Assembly: GCF_003339585.1 (NCBI RefSeq)
Contig: NZ_QPKF01000001.1
Location: 1,054,001-1,118,000, forward strand
DNA from: Exiguobacterium sp. RIT594
GTDB taxonomy: Bacteria; Bacillota; Bacilli; Exiguobacteriales; Exiguobacteriaceae
Reading direction: 5' to 3'
Length of the DNA: 64,000 nucleotides
The position numbers and the translations under genes are program-made. Below, piece after piece: positions 50,886 through 59,604 of the stretch. Position 1 is the first letter of the stretch. Each line of letters starts with the position of its first letter. The notes below the pieces were generated by a model, which did not search any database, was not told where the DNA came from, and worked only from the letters and a program-made list of their open reading frames with translations.

Positions 50886-51628
50886 ACCGACCTCACGTAA
50901 CGCTCGAACGTCTCCATGATTGGTCCAAGTTCTCCGGTCGACAGCTGATCGGCTACGATACGTCCGTCGTGGAAGTACAATACCCGGTCAGCGTAAGACG
51001 CGACCTGCGCATCATGCGTGACGAGCAGGATGCTGGTCTGTTGTTCTTTGTTCAGCGCCTTTAGCAGCGTCATGATTTCCGTCGACGTCCTGTAATCAAG
51101 ATTCCCGGTCGGTTCGTCTGCTAAAATAATTGGCGGCTCTGCAATCAACGCTCGGGCAATTGCCACGCGTTGCTGTTGTCCGCCAGACAACTCGGTCGGC
51201 CGGTGTTTCGCCCACCGTGACAGACCGACGTGTTCGAGCAGATCGTTCACGCGCCGGCGAATTGTTGCGGTGTCCGCTCCTTTTAACATCAACGGCAACG
51301 CGACATTCTCCGAAACCGTCAAATCGTCGAGCAGATGGAACGATTGAAAAATGAAGCCGATGTTTTGTTGCCGATATAACGTCGCCGCCGGTTCCGTGAA
51401 GATTTCACGTTGCGCTTCATCCCGCAACCGCAACGTACCGCTTGTCGGCTGATCGAGAGCACCGAGAATGTTCAGCAGGGTACTTTTTCCGGAGCCGCTC
51501 GTCCCCATGATGGCAATGAATTCCCCTTCCTGCATCGAAAACGAAACATCGTCCAGTGCATGAATCGTCTCCGTTCCCCGTTGGTACGTCTTTGTCATGT
51601 GTTGAATTTGCAATAATGATGTTGTCAT
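50882..51628 (-). CDS. ABC transporter ATP-binding protein (MacB/LolD type)
   Basis: 248 residues. Walker [11 protein letters not shown] near 45-54, [16 protein letters not shown] signature near 148, Walker [13 protein letters not shown] and the H-loop VTHDAQV near 200. The lineage is the LolD/MacB/FtsE group that pairs with FtsX permeases. It is coupled to the 822-residue permease. ATG 51628 has AAAGGAGAA; the longer frame to 51685 lacks a site and its extension is hydrophobic and unlike the family. A promoter with TTGAAT and TATATG lies 20-45 nt upstream. Confidence 0.92.
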   Translation of the reverse strand: MTTSLLQIQHMTKTYQRGTETIHALDDVSFSMQEGEFIAIMGTSGSGKSTLLNILGALDQPTSGTLRLRDEAQREIFTEPAATLYRQQNIGFIFQSFHLLDDLTVSENVALPLMLKGADTATIRRRVNDLLEHVGLSRWAKHRPTELSGGQQQRVAIARALIAEPPIILADEPTGNLDYRTSTEIMTLLKALNKEQQTSILLVTHDAQVASYADRVLYFHDGRIVADQLSTGELGPIMETFERYVRSV

Positions 51629-51697
51629 TTCATTCTCCTTTTTATGTATATTACATTCATATAATACCATTAAAAGGATATTCAACCTTTACGAAAT

Positions 51698-51725
51698 TTG
51701 AATGGATGTTTAACGAGTATATTAT
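51698..51725 (+). promoter_or_regulatory. Candidate promoter of the CPBP protein gene
   Basis: -35 TTGAAT (51698-51703), 16-nt spacer, -10 TATTAT (51720-51725). It leaves a leader of about 135 nt before the CPBP gene at 51871, in which I see no structure of note. Confidence 0.5.
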
Positions 51726-51870
51726 AAGTAAATTAGTTTTGAACCTAAACCGACGTGGAATATCTAACCATATGTAGTATGACCTGCCTCTGACATTGAT
51801 TTTGTACTTCTATTTCCTTCCTAATCCCACATTGACCTTGCACCTCTCACTTTATGAGGAGGAATTGAAT

Positions 51871-52488
51871 ATGGATGCAGATCGAACACAGACGATGCAG
51901 ACGACGAACGTCCGATTAATACTCGGAGCCTTTTTGTTGATCTCCGGATTTTATGCTCTCACCTCTTTCAGCTGGGCCTGGTGGGGATTGTTCATCGGAG
52001 GTGGGCTAGCGTGGCTGATTGCTTTTCAAACCGATAGTAAAATTGCCTTCTCCCGTCCACGGAAACTTTGGCTGATTCCTGTCGGCGCCATCGTCTATCT
52101 TGTCACCGCCACGCTGACCGGATTACTTGCAAAAGGAATCGGCTTTGATTGGGCCGCCAATCCGGGAGCCGGGCACCTGAATCAATTGATCTTCATGTTA
52201 CCGTTCATGCTGATGGGGGAAGAATTGCTCGGAATCGGCATTTTGGAAGGTTTGCGGAGTAAAGGACTATCCTTCTTACTCAGTTCGCTGATCAGTGCAC
52301 TCATTTTTGGCTTGATGCATGTCTTTTCCTATTGGGACGGTTCAGTCTTCTCGACAGTCGCCCACGTGCTTTTACTTCAAGGTGTCGCCCGTTTAATCTT
52401 CAATTACGTCTATTTGAAGATGGGACGCAGTATCTGGGGTTCTTGGCTGACCCATCTTCTGATCGATCTCATCGCGCTCGCCCGTTGA
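51871..52488 (+). CDS. CPBP family intramembrane protein (Abi/CAAX protease-like)
   Basis: 205 residues with about six membrane helices. CPBP motifs are present in order: EELLGIGILEGLRSK at about 116-130 (EE pair), IFGLMHV near 150-156 (FxxxH) and WLTHLLIDL near 192-200 (HxxxD). The Arg of the usual EExxxR motif is Ile here. The family includes CAAX-type endopeptidases and bacteriocin-immunity proteins. Activity is plausible because the acidic pair and both His remain. ATG 51871 has GAGGAGG at 8 nt. Confidence 0.85.
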   Translation: MDADRTQTMQTTNVRLILGAFLLISGFYALTSFSWAWWGLFIGGGLAWLIAFQTDSKIAFSRPRKLWLIPVGAIVYLVTATLTGLLAKGIGFDWAANPGAGHLNQLIFMLPFMLMGEELLGIGILEGLRSKGLSFLLSSLISALIFGLMHVFSYWDGSVFSTVAHVLLLQGVARLIFNYVYLKMGRSIWGSWLTHLLIDLIALAR

Positions 52489-52542
52489 GACCACTTCACC
52501 ACTCGCTCAAGTCGCATGGAATGTCTTATTTTTTTATACGAC

Positions 52543-52577
52543 AAAGGGTGCCGGATTTGATTCCGACACCCCTTTTT
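52543..52577 (+). terminator. Terminator after the CPBP gene
   Basis: Stem of about 13 nt, 52543-52555 with 52562-52575, one bulge, followed by TTTTTG. It also lies 28 nt past the end of the convergent minus-strand gene. Confidence 0.75.
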
Positions 52578-52602
52578 GTATGCCCAGACAAATAGGACAC
52601 AT

Positions 52603-53373
52603 TTACTTATCTGCCTTGCGGTAAGTCAAACCGATGAACTGTGACTTCTGATTAAAAAGTTTCCGATAAGACATGTAACCGACGAGTACGGCGGACGTTG
52701 CTGCCGTCGTAAGCAAGAGGAATAAGATCAGCAGTTGATACAGAACGGCTTCCATCGGGTCGGCCCCGCCAATGATCAGACCGCTCATCATGCCCGGCAG
52801 TTGGACGAGGCCCATCGTCTTTTGCGCTTCAATCGTCGGAATCATACTCGTCCGGACGGCACTCTTGAGGCTTGTATCGATGGCTGTTTTCGTATCACCG
52901 CCGAGCGATAAGATCAGTTCAATGACTTCGTCGCTCCGTTCGACCTCGTCCTTGAACTTATTGAGAAATAACAGCGACAGAATCATACAGTTCCCGATGA
53001 CCATCCCGCTGATCGGGATGACTTGCTGGGCTTCAAACGGAATGATGTTCAATCCAAGCATCAGTCCCATCGTCAGGACTTCGACCGAAATCAGCGTCGC
53101 GAGAACAATCCACTGGATCCCCGGGATGCCGTCGCCCTTGCGGATGACGTTCAGCGTCGCGGCACCAATCATCAACAGAATCATCAACAGGATGTAAATC
53201 GGACTGTCGCTCTCAAAAACGAATGTCAGGATATACCCGATGATCAGCAGTTGAATGATCGAGCGGACGGTCGCAATTAAGATATCTTTTTCAAGCCCAA
53301 GTTTCAGCGTAAAGGCGAGAATCAGTGGTATCGCGATGAAAATCAGGGAAGTTGCCAGTTGGACGTAACTCAT
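52603..53373 (-). CDS. FetB-type ABC permease (UPF0014)
   Basis: 256 residues with about six helices. UPF0014/FetB motifs are seen: IIQLLIIGYILTFVF, VIPISGMVIGNCM near 120-132, LSLGGDTKTAI, and MGLVQLPGMMSGLIIGGADP near 190-210. FetAB of Escherichia coli exports iron under stress; the homologue here is likely to transport metal or a related substrate. Coupled by ATGA to the ATPase gene. Confidence 0.9.
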   Translation of the reverse strand: MSYVQLATSLIFIAIPLILAFTLKLGLEKDILIATVRSIIQLLIIGYILTFVFESDSPIYILLMILLMIGAATLNVIRKGDGIPGIQWIVLATLISVEVLTMGLMLGLNIIPFEAQQVIPISGMVIGNCMILSLLFLNKFKDEVERSDEVIELILSLGGDTKTAIDTSLKSAVRTSMIPTIEAQKTMGLVQLPGMMSGLIIGGADPMEAVLYQLLILFLLLTTAATSAVLVGYMSYRKLFNQKSQFIGLTYRKADK

Positions 53374-54074
53374 GACAATTCCCCCTTTAGGAACGCCTGA
53401 ATGTCCGAACGTGCTCCGTCCGGCTCAAGCAACGAAACGTCCCCCTGCTCAAGCAATTGACCGTCTTTTAAGAACCAGACCTCTTCACTGACCCGGCGTG
53501 CCTGATCAAGATCATGCGTGATCCAGATGACGGTCACCTGAAGCTCGCGTTGCAGGCGCTGAATCAGCTGTTCGATTTCCTTGACCATCCGAAAATCAAG
53601 ACTGGCCGTGATTTCGTCGAGCAACAAGACATCCGGTCGATTGACGAGCGTCCGGGCAATCGCAAGCCGGCTCCGTTCACCGCCTGACAACTCTTTGACC
53701 GGCTGCTTTAAGTCGACATGGAGGTCGACTTGTTCCAGCAGTCGCTTTGCTTCGTCCGGTGCCAAGGTCTCGTGGAAAATCGTTTTCGGCAAACTGAGAT
53801 TATCCAGGACGGACCCCGGCAACATCGGCGCACTTTGAAACGCCATCCCGATTTGTTTCCGCAGTTCGACAAGGTTCATCTGTTCTAAGTCCTCGCCGCG
53901 GTAACGAATCCGTCCGCTGTCCGGAGAAATCAGTCCGTTGATTTGTTTTAAGCACGTCGATTTGCCGGCACCGCTTGGTCCGACGAGCGTCGTGATTTTT
54001 CCTTCCGTAAACGCACCCGAGATGCCACGGAGTATGTGTTTGTACTGCACGTCTTCAAAGGTAATGATCGACAC
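53370..54074 (-). CDS. FetA-type ABC ATP-binding protein
   Basis: 234 residues. Walker A GPSGAGKST near 33-41, LSGGERSRLAIARTLV signature near 127-142, Walker B VLLDEITASLD and the H-loop WITHDLDQAR near 187-196. The Walker B reads ITAS rather than EPTS, as is usual for FetA-like ATPases. Partner of the UPF0014 permease. Start region without a strong promoter that I can see. Confidence 0.9.
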   Translation of the reverse strand: MSIITFEDVQYKHILRGISGAFTEGKITTLVGPSGAGKSTCLKQINGLISPDSGRIRYRGEDLEQMNLVELRKQIGMAFQSAPMLPGSVLDNLSLPKTIFHETLAPDEAKRLLEQVDLHVDLKQPVKELSGGERSRLAIARTLVNRPDVLLLDEITASLDFRMVKEIEQLIQRLQRELQVTVIWITHDLDQARRVSEEVWFLKDGQLLEQGDVSLLEPDGARSDIQAFLKGELS

Positions 54075-54141
54075 GTCTGCTTCACCTGACTTTCTGGTTT
54101 CTGTTGATAGCTATGAAACAGGTATACCCGAAAATCACAAA

Positions 54142-54171
54142 AACATACAACGCATCAATGCGCTGTATGTT
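54142..54171 (-). terminator. Terminator of the YCII-like gene
   Basis: Hairpin 54142-54155 with 54158-54171 (aacatacaacgcat arms, one bulge, 2-nt loop), T-run on the minus strand. Confidence 0.75.
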
Positions 54172-54182
54172 CAAAAAACCGT

Positions 54183-54557
54183 CTATTTTGCTTCTTTCGG
54201 ATTAATCAGCGGTCGCACTTCCATCCGCCAGCCGTACTTCTGTGCTTCCGGTAACTGGGTCGTCGGATGAAGCAACGCCAAGTCGACCGCCTGTTCCAAA
54301 TCATCCGCTTCAAACACGATCAGACTGCCGATCTGTTCCGTTTTGTCCGGGTCCGGTCCGTCCTGATGCTGAATCTGACCGTCGAGAAGCCGGGCCCGTT
54401 TCGTTTCGGCTCCCGGATGCCATTCATACAAAACGTTGAGTTTCGTAAAAAAGGTCTCGAGCGGTGGATTACACCGTTCCATGACGGCATCGAGCTCTTG
54501 TTGCGAGGACTGATTCATCTTTTCTGCATCGTAATAACCGATGAATAGAAATAACAT
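54183..54557 (-). CDS. YCII-related (DGPF-like) protein
   Basis: 124 residues. A YCII-type ferredoxin-like fold: LFLFIGYYDAEKM, RARLLDGQIQHQDGPDPD, GSLIVFEADDLEQAVDLALLHP and MEVRPLINPKE. The His-Asp pair typical of YciI enzymes is not clearly conserved, so enzyme activity is doubtful. No partners in the same operon. Confidence 0.8.
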   Translation of the reverse strand: MLFLFIGYYDAEKMNQSSQQELDAVMERCNPPLETFFTKLNVLYEWHPGAETKRARLLDGQIQHQDGPDPDKTEQIGSLIVFEADDLEQAVDLALLHPTTQLPEAQKYGWRMEVRPLINPKEAK

Positions 54558-54638
54558 CTGATCCCTCCTAGTTCCAAGGCCTCCTGAAGACGCCGTTCAT
54601 TATTTAAATACCCTGTTTTTAATGGATGTAATACAAAA

Positions 54639-54667
54639 CACCTTGTCTCCTTCGAGGAAACAAGGTG
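54639..54667 (-). terminator. Terminator of the GNAT-microprotein unit
   Basis: 12-bp stem, 54639-54650 with 54656-54667 (caccttgt with acaaggtg and inner pairs), followed on the minus strand by T-run. Confidence 0.8.
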
Positions 54668-54671
54668 CCGC

Positions 54672-54788
54672 TTATTTATTAGCAATCTTCCGCAACAGAT
54701 ACAACGCGTACACCATTGACGGGATGGCCATGACGAGGACTGCTATGCGCAGCAAACCAAAGATAAAATTCAAGTCTGTATAATCCAT
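54672..54788 (-). CDS. Single-helix micro-protein, unknown (missed small gene)
   Basis: 38 residues with a hydrophobic segment (FIFGLLRIAVLVMAIPSMVYAL) and a short basic tail. GAAGGAAG precedes the ATG at 54788 by 4-8 nt. It lies 17 nt after the GNAT gene and directly before its terminator, as expected for a cotranscribed small gene. No family recognised. Confidence 0.55.
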   Translation of the reverse strand: MDYTDLNFIFGLLRIAVLVMAIPSMVYALYLLRKIANK

Positions 54789-54805
54789 TCATACTTCCTT
54801 CTTTC

Positions 54806-55270
54806 TTAATTTAACGATTTCGCGACGACTTGGCGCATCTTTTCAAAGCCAAGCCGTTCGTAAAAGACATCAACCCCGTCATTGCTCATCCAGTAGTCGA
54901 GATCGATTTTATGTATGCCCTGCTCTAGTGCCCTGCGCTCGACTTCAAGCAACAACTGACGGCCAAACCCTTGCTGCTGTTTGTCATCGACGATACAGAG
55001 ATGATGGACGCGGGCTTTCGAATTGGCAAACTGAAAGGCACTTTCCGGACGGCGCAGGTATTCGATCCAGACGTAGCCGATCGCTTTCCCGTCGAGTTCG
55101 GCAATCAAAAACTGATGGGTGCCGGATCCGACGATTTTTGAAAAAAACGCCCGGACCGTCGCAAAGTCGTACGGTTTAAAGAAATCCGGCTGCTGCGCGA
55201 CGTGCGGCTCATGGACGTAGCGATTCAGCCTAGCTAGTGTATCCAGGTCCGTTGTCTCGACAATCTGCAT
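54806..55270 (-). CDS. GNAT family N-acetyltransferase
   Basis: 154 residues. The acetyl-CoA loop is VDDKQQQGFGRQLLLEVERRA near 93-113 (Q-x-x-G-x-G), followed by LDYWMSNDGVDVFYERLGFE. Substrate unknown. Spacing of 14 nt to the upstream Nudix gene (minus strand) points to an operon. The translational start at 55270 has a GGAGGGATA site. Confidence 0.9.
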   Translation of the reverse strand: MQIVETTDLDTLARLNRYVHEPHVAQQPDFFKPYDFATVRAFFSKIVGSGTHQFLIAELDGKAIGYVWIEYLRRPESAFQFANSKARVHHLCIVDDKQQQGFGRQLLLEVERRALEQGIHKIDLDYWMSNDGVDVFYERLGFEKMRQVVAKSLN

Positions 55271-55284
55271 GTGTATCCCTCCGC

Positions 55285-55722
55285 TCAGTGTGTAATTTGT
55301 CCATTAAAGACGTACGGAACCGTCTGCTGCGTCGTCAAAATCTGTTCATATTCTTTCGACAAGTTCATGAACTGAACGGCGTCGGCAATCGTCACCCACG
55401 AAATCTCTTCGATTTCATCCGGGAAAATCGTACCGAGTTCACCCCCGCGAATTTCCGACTGGAAAAAGAAGAACAGACAATGTTCCTCGACTTGCGGGAA
55501 AAATGCTTCGCTGACGTGTAACAGTTCCCCGACCGCGACGTCATAACCGGTCTCTTCCTTCGCTTCCCGGACGGCTGCTTCCGGCAACGTCTCCCCCGCT
55601 TCTACCGTCCCCCCCGGTAACGTGTAGTACGAATACGACGGTCCGATGTTTTTGACCATCAGGACCTGGTCCCGTGTCTCGTTTAATAAGACGTTATAGA
55701 CGATATTTTTTTGACGTGTCAT
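55285..55722 (-). CDS. Nudix hydrolase
   Basis: 145 residues. A complete Nudix box is at about 38-60: GGTVEAGETLPEAAVREAKE followed by ETG (GX5EX7REUXEEXGU). It cleaves a nucleoside diphosphate linked to another group; substrate unknown. ATG 55722 (second ATG) is chosen because GAGGGGGA is correctly spaced from it and only 1 nt from the first. Cotranscribed with the GNAT gene. Confidence 0.92.
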   Translation of the reverse strand: MTRQKNIVYNVLLNETRDQVLMVKNIGPSYSYYTLPGGTVEAGETLPEAAVREAKEETGYDVAVGELLHVSEAFFPQVEEHCLFFFFQSEIRGGELGTIFPDEIEEISWVTIADAVQFMNLSKEYEQILTTQQTVPYVFNGQITH

Positions 55723-55953
55723 GCTCATTCCCCCTCAAATCGGTAGATGGTATTTTTTAACTTATTTACTATAGCATATTCCTTTTTTCATGAGATAGTT
55801 GATTTTTTTAATCATTTCAGACACGAGCAGAGTCTTTTGACGTTTGAAAAGGAAAATGAATTCCAATTTAAAATGATTGTGGTAAAATTATTCCATCTTC
55901 AGTTTGAGGATCGATATTGGTGCTCGAGAAAAAATGAAACGAGGTCCGCCTGA

Positions 55954-56427
55954 ATGAATATCCGGTTAGAACAAGCAACAGACCTGGACGCCCAAGCTAT
56001 TTTCGATTTACAAGTCGCCGCCTTTTTACCGCTGCTCGAAACGTACCAGGATTACGCGACGAACCCTGCCAATGAAACGATTGACCGGGTCTATCAACGG
56101 ATCAACTATCCGAACGGACGGTTTTTTAAGATTATCGCTGAGGACCGTCTCGTCGGTGCAATCTGTATTCTGTGGAAAGAAGACATCCACTTTCGAATCA
56201 GTCCAATCTTCCTCGCGCCAAACGCACAGGGAAACGGATTTGCGCAACAAGCGATGCGGCTCGCAGAAGCCCGATATCCGCAGGCCGAGACATGGGAACT
56301 GTCCAGTCTGCTCGAAGAGACGAAGACATGTCAGTTGTATGAAAAGATGGGATACGTCGAAACTTGTGTCCGTAAACCGCTGAACGACAACGCGACACTG
56401 ATCCATTATCAAAAAATCATGGCATGA
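55954..56427 (+). CDS. GNAT family N-acetyltransferase
   Basis: 157 residues. The acetyl-CoA loop is APNAQGNGFAQQAMRLAEAR near 90-109 (Q-G-x-G), followed by LYEKMGYVETCVRK. A third GNAT in a 6 kb stretch. Substrate unknown. AACGAGG precedes ATG. It is followed at once by the composite pseudogene at 56443. Confidence 0.9.
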   Translation: MNIRLEQATDLDAQAIFDLQVAAFLPLLETYQDYATNPANETIDRVYQRINYPNGRFFKIIAEDRLVGAICILWKEDIHFRISPIFLAPNAQGNGFAQQAMRLAEARYPQAETWELSSLLEETKTCQLYEKMGYVETCVRKPLNDNATLIHYQKIMA

Positions 56428-56442
56428 AAAGGGAGCGTGAGG

Positions 56443-56572
56443 ATGTCGATTAAAAAAACAATGTCTACTGCTATCTTTCGCTTTACTCGTTCCATTGTCA
56501 CCGGACGCGATTGCTGAGACAAAGGGATCGATAGAGGAGAATGCTATGATACTCCTCTTGAAAAGTGAGTGA
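56443..56572 (+). pseudogene. 5' remnant of a secreted-protein gene with a poly-A frameshift
   Basis: ATG 56443 has the good site AAGGGAGCG at 8 nt. If one A is removed from the run of seven A, the frame reads MSIKKQCLLLSFALLVPLSP then DAIAETKGS, a signal peptide with an AxA-type cleavage site, and continues for another 16 codons to a stop at 56570-56572. In the unaltered frame it ends after 24 codons. The mature protein is missing: the reading passes straight into the ABC ATPase fragment at 56562. Confidence 0.5.
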
Positions 56573-56678
56573 AGAAGTCATTCCACTCTTAATCAAACGG
56601 TTGACAGCCCAACGCGTTAAGATTTACGAAGTTAAAATCGAGGTCACCTCGTTAGAAGATGTCTTCATGGCAGTTTAA
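56562..56678 (+). pseudogene. 3' fragment of an ABC transporter ATP-binding protein gene
   Basis: 38 codons open with KVSEEVIPLLIKRLTAQRVK and end IYEVKIEVTSLEDVFMAV before a stop. The SLEDVF motif and its place at the end are those of BcrA/NatA-type ATPases (final helix and tail after the H-loop). All the rest, including Walker motifs, is absent, so this is a deletion scar and not a functional gene. Confidence 0.7.
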
Positions 56679-56684
56679 ATGTAG

Positions 56685-56714
56685 CCCCCGCTTCTGTTTA
56701 TACAGGAGTGGGGG
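56685..56714. terminator. Hairpin between the scar and the convergent DUF2268 gene
   Basis: Stem of about 10 bp with mismatches, 56685-56697 (cccccgct) with 56703-56714. No clear T-run on plus; it may serve the minus-strand gene, which ends at 56722. Confidence 0.55.
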
Positions 56715-56721
56715 TTGTCGT

Positions 56722-57690
56722 TTATTGGACACTGTTTTTGTACCGGTACTCCTTAACGATGTCCTGCGTCTTCGCATTCGTCCAGTCCTTGATCGATTGG
56801 TCCGGGTAACGTTTGAGATAGTCCTGCATGAAGTCTTTCCCGAGTGTATAACTGCTCCAGCGAGGAATGTTCTTGTCATTATTGCCTTCCGTTAAATCGG
56901 TAGATGTAGCAAGATTTGTTTTGATTTGATATAGTACGTTTTGTTTTGTTCTTGAATCCATCTCCGTTTGCCAGACCGGTTTAAAATCATTAACAATTTG
57001 CGTCGCAAAAACATCCGCTTTTCCTTCCATGATGACATAACCCATGATGTCAGAGGGGTGTAACGCACTATTCTCGTACACAACAGCATGATGATATTCA
57101 TGAGCCGTCGCAAAAGCGAGGGCTTTTTCATCAAACTTCGAATCGAGATATAACACAACAACATCCTCAGAAAAAGTAACGGCGGTCAATCCACCCATCG
57201 GTTCAATGAAACTCGTAACGTCAGAATCAACCGGCACGATGAAGATCGTTTTATCCCCTCCTGGTAACTTCATGCTAGAGGCAAGAAGCTGTCTTTTGAC
57301 GACTTCTTTGATCCGCAAATCATTTTTCACCAGTTCCGCTGTCCGAACCTCCAGTTCTGACGGATAATTTGTTGACCGAAGATAGTTTTTTTCAAATAAT
57401 ATACCGGTGTGTAACCGGTCACCTTTCACTATTTTCTTTACTGCATCAGTGACCGTTTGATCAAATACTTCCTGATTTTTCGTTTGATCCTGTGTATCTC
57501 CTGCTTTTTGAAGGTATTGCAGATATTCCGTATACAAAGGAACAATCTTGATTGTAGATCCTTGTTTTGTTTGAATCACTTCTTGTTTGATTTCGACTGG
57601 TTTTTTCTTGGCTTCCGGTGTCTGGTCGGTTTGGCATGCAGAAAGGGTCAGACAGCCTGTCACAATCAATATGAATCTTAAGCGTTTCAT
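56722..57690 (-). CDS. Lipoprotein with DUF2268-type zinc protease domain
   Basis: 322 residues. Lipoprotein signal with lipobox LTLSAC (Cys about 19). The C-terminal half carries HEYHHAVVYEN near 198-208, an HExxH metalloprotease motif, followed by GYVIMEGKADVFA, with Glu as the third ligand; this is DUF2268 (YjaZ-like predicted Zn protease). It should be surface anchored. ATG 57690 follows AGGAGTG at 7 nt; the upstream frame to 57759 overlaps the M3 gene and is rejected. Operonic with the M3 peptidase 17 nt upstream. Confidence 0.85.
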   Translation of the reverse strand: MKRLRFILIVTGCLTLSACQTDQTPEAKKKPVEIKQEVIQTKQGSTIKIVPLYTEYLQYLQKAGDTQDQTKNQEVFDQTVTDAVKKIVKGDRLHTGILFEKNYLRSTNYPSELEVRTAELVKNDLRIKEVVKRQLLASSMKLPGGDKTIFIVPVDSDVTSFIEPMGGLTAVTFSEDVVVLYLDSKFDEKALAFATAHEYHHAVVYENSALHPSDIMGYVIMEGKADVFATQIVNDFKPVWQTEMDSRTKQNVLYQIKTNLATSTDLTEGNNDKNIPRWSSYTLGKDFMQDYLKRYPDQSIKDWTNAKTQDIVKEYRYKNSVQ

Positions 57691-57707
57691 GCATTCACTC
57701 CTAAAAA

Positions 57708-59357
57708 TCAATGATTTTGAGTACGTTGCAACCTCTCGACTTCTTCCTGAACAAAACAAACGAGTGCTTCCATCTCGTGTTCAGAGACATCAAACGACAC
57801 TCCCGCCAACGCGTAGACTTCTTTGACTGAGTGTGTTCGGGTCGCACGGAGCGCTGTTTTAAAAGCTTCGATTGTTTGTTGCGGTTGCTCTTTATATTTC
57901 CGGTACATCTGTAAGGCCGCAATTTGCGCCATCGCGTACTCGATGTAATAAAAAGGTGTCTCAAACAAATGAATGATGCTCAGCCACTCCTCTCCTTTCC
58001 ACCTCGAAAGTGTACTCCAGTCGATGGCGTTGGAGTCAAACCGGTCGCGCAGGGAGGCAAACCGTTCATTTCGTTCTTCAACGGTATGTACTGGATTTCG
58101 ATACAACCATTCCTGAAACTGATCGACGATGATGGTTTGAGGTAAAAACTCGATGACCAGCCTGAATTGCTCGAGTTTTGCCTTCCGGACATGTGCTGCA
58201 TCTTCAATCGCCAGATGCCAAAAATCCATGGAAAGAAGTTCGAATGTCATCGCTGCGAACTCCGCTACTTCCATCGGGATCTGCTGAAAGTTGTCCGGCG
58301 CATCTTTCATTAAATCATGATGGACCGCATGTCCCAGTTCATGAATGAGAATGACCACATCATCAAATGTTTGTGTTCGATTCATGAAAAGAAAGGACGT
58401 TTCAGACTCCGGGAGGAATTCACAAAAACCGCCACCCGCTTTGTTGGCTCTTCCTTCAAGATCTAGATGCTTTTGAGATTTAAGTTCTTCCAACACTTTA
58501 TGAAAAGATGGATCCAGATTACTTAAAATTGTTCCGACCGTCTCCAACAGACTTTCAACAGATGTACTTGCCGTCTCTTGGACGTCCGAATACGGAGAGA
58601 TCCGTACATCCCACGGGCGAAGTTGTTGTTTCCCCAAAAATCTGGTTTGTTCCTCTTGAAATACTTCTTTCAGCGGCACGATATGCTTTTGGACAGCCAA
58701 TGCCAGTTGCAGACATTCTTTCGAGGTATAATCAATCCTCCCCAATTCCATGAAGGCATATGCCACATAGTGTTCAAGTTCCAGATTTTTGGCTTTCTCG
58801 TGGCGTAATCGAATCAGCTCTGAAAAAATACTTTGAAGTGATTCGGCGTGATGTTGATAGGAAAGATGAATCGCCCGGTAGGCAGTCTCGCGTACGTCTT
58901 CATCGGATTCAAAAAGTAACGCTGTTAAGTCATGGATCAAGACAGCTTCTTCATCCATGGATTGCAGACTCCCGATTAATTGGATGTATCGATTAATTTG
59001 TTCATCCTCTTGTTGACGGATCAAGATGTTTTTGTCTGAAAACGATGTTTGTTGGTATATTAAAATGGTTTGCATTCGTGTAGTTTCAATTGCTTCGCCG
59101 TGCTTCTCGAGACAGATATCGTACAGTCTTTTTTTACAAACTGCCAAGAGCGGTTTGATGTCACACTGCACTTCTTTCAGCCGGTCTTCGTATTGTTGAT
59201 TTGATGTATCCCTTTGAAAATCAATCGATGCCCAAATGACCATTTCATCATACTTATGAATAAACGCTCGACTCTGTTCTATGAATCGAGGAAACGTGTC
59301 CGCACTCTTCATTAACTCATTAAAATCATTTTCTAGTTTGCGCTTTACGGTCTTCAT
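57708..59357 (-). CDS. M3 family oligoendopeptidase
   Basis: 549 residues. HELGHAVHH near 341-349 is the M3 zinc motif, with Glu in EVAEFAAMTFE about 25 residues later as the third ligand. The N-terminal 200 residues form the helical domain of oligoendopeptidases. Cytosolic; it degrades short peptides. It is near full length for the family (PepF is about 600) with a reduced N-terminus. The ATG has GAGGGGGGAAAC. The next gene is also a metalloprotease, but surface-bound, so a shared peptide-turnover role is only inferred. Confidence 0.88.
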   Translation of the reverse strand: MKTVKRKLENDFNELMKSADTFPRFIEQSRAFIHKYDEMVIWASIDFQRDTSNQQYEDRLKEVQCDIKPLLAVCKKRLYDICLEKHGEAIETTRMQTILIYQQTSFSDKNILIRQQEDEQINRYIQLIGSLQSMDEEAVLIHDLTALLFESDEDVRETAYRAIHLSYQHHAESLQSIFSELIRLRHEKAKNLELEHYVAYAFMELGRIDYTSKECLQLALAVQKHIVPLKEVFQEEQTRFLGKQQLRPWDVRISPYSDVQETASTSVESLLETVGTILSNLDPSFHKVLEELKSQKHLDLEGRANKAGGGFCEFLPESETSFLFMNRTQTFDDVVILIHELGHAVHHDLMKDAPDNFQQIPMEVAEFAAMTFELLSMDFWHLAIEDAAHVRKAKLEQFRLVIEFLPQTIIVDQFQEWLYRNPVHTVEERNERFASLRDRFDSNAIDWSTLSRWKGEEWLSIIHLFETPFYYIEYAMAQIAALQMYRKYKEQPQQTIEAFKTALRATRTHSVKEVYALAGVSFDVSEHEMEALVCFVQEEVERLQRTQNH

Positions 59358-59557
59358 CTGTTTCCCCCCTCATCGTATATACTCTCTACTGAACAACCCA
59401 AGCGGATAAACCAAAATTTGTTAAAATCATCATTATTCTATATATGACTATACGATTATTTGATGTCTTTTTCTAGTTCGTGAAAATCTGTCTCTGTCTT
59501 TTCCTGACAAGTTTTTTTCTGGAATGACTAGTTTCATTATCTTTTTGACTATTATCG

Positions 59558-59586
59558 TTGTCATTAAGACAAGTATCGTTTACAAT
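59558..59586 (+). promoter_or_regulatory. Promoter with operator dyad, XRE-DUF3169 operon
   Basis: -35 TTGTCA (59558-59563), 17-nt spacer, -10 TACAAT (59581-59586). TTGTC-attaa-GACAA (59558-59572) is a perfect dyad over the -35, and TATCGTT occurs twice, 20 bp apart. XRE autoregulation is likely. The rest of 59358-59557 is AT-rich and holds no other feature that I can support. Confidence 0.68.
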
Positions 59587-59604
59587 TCAAGTGAGGTGAA
59601 GGAA

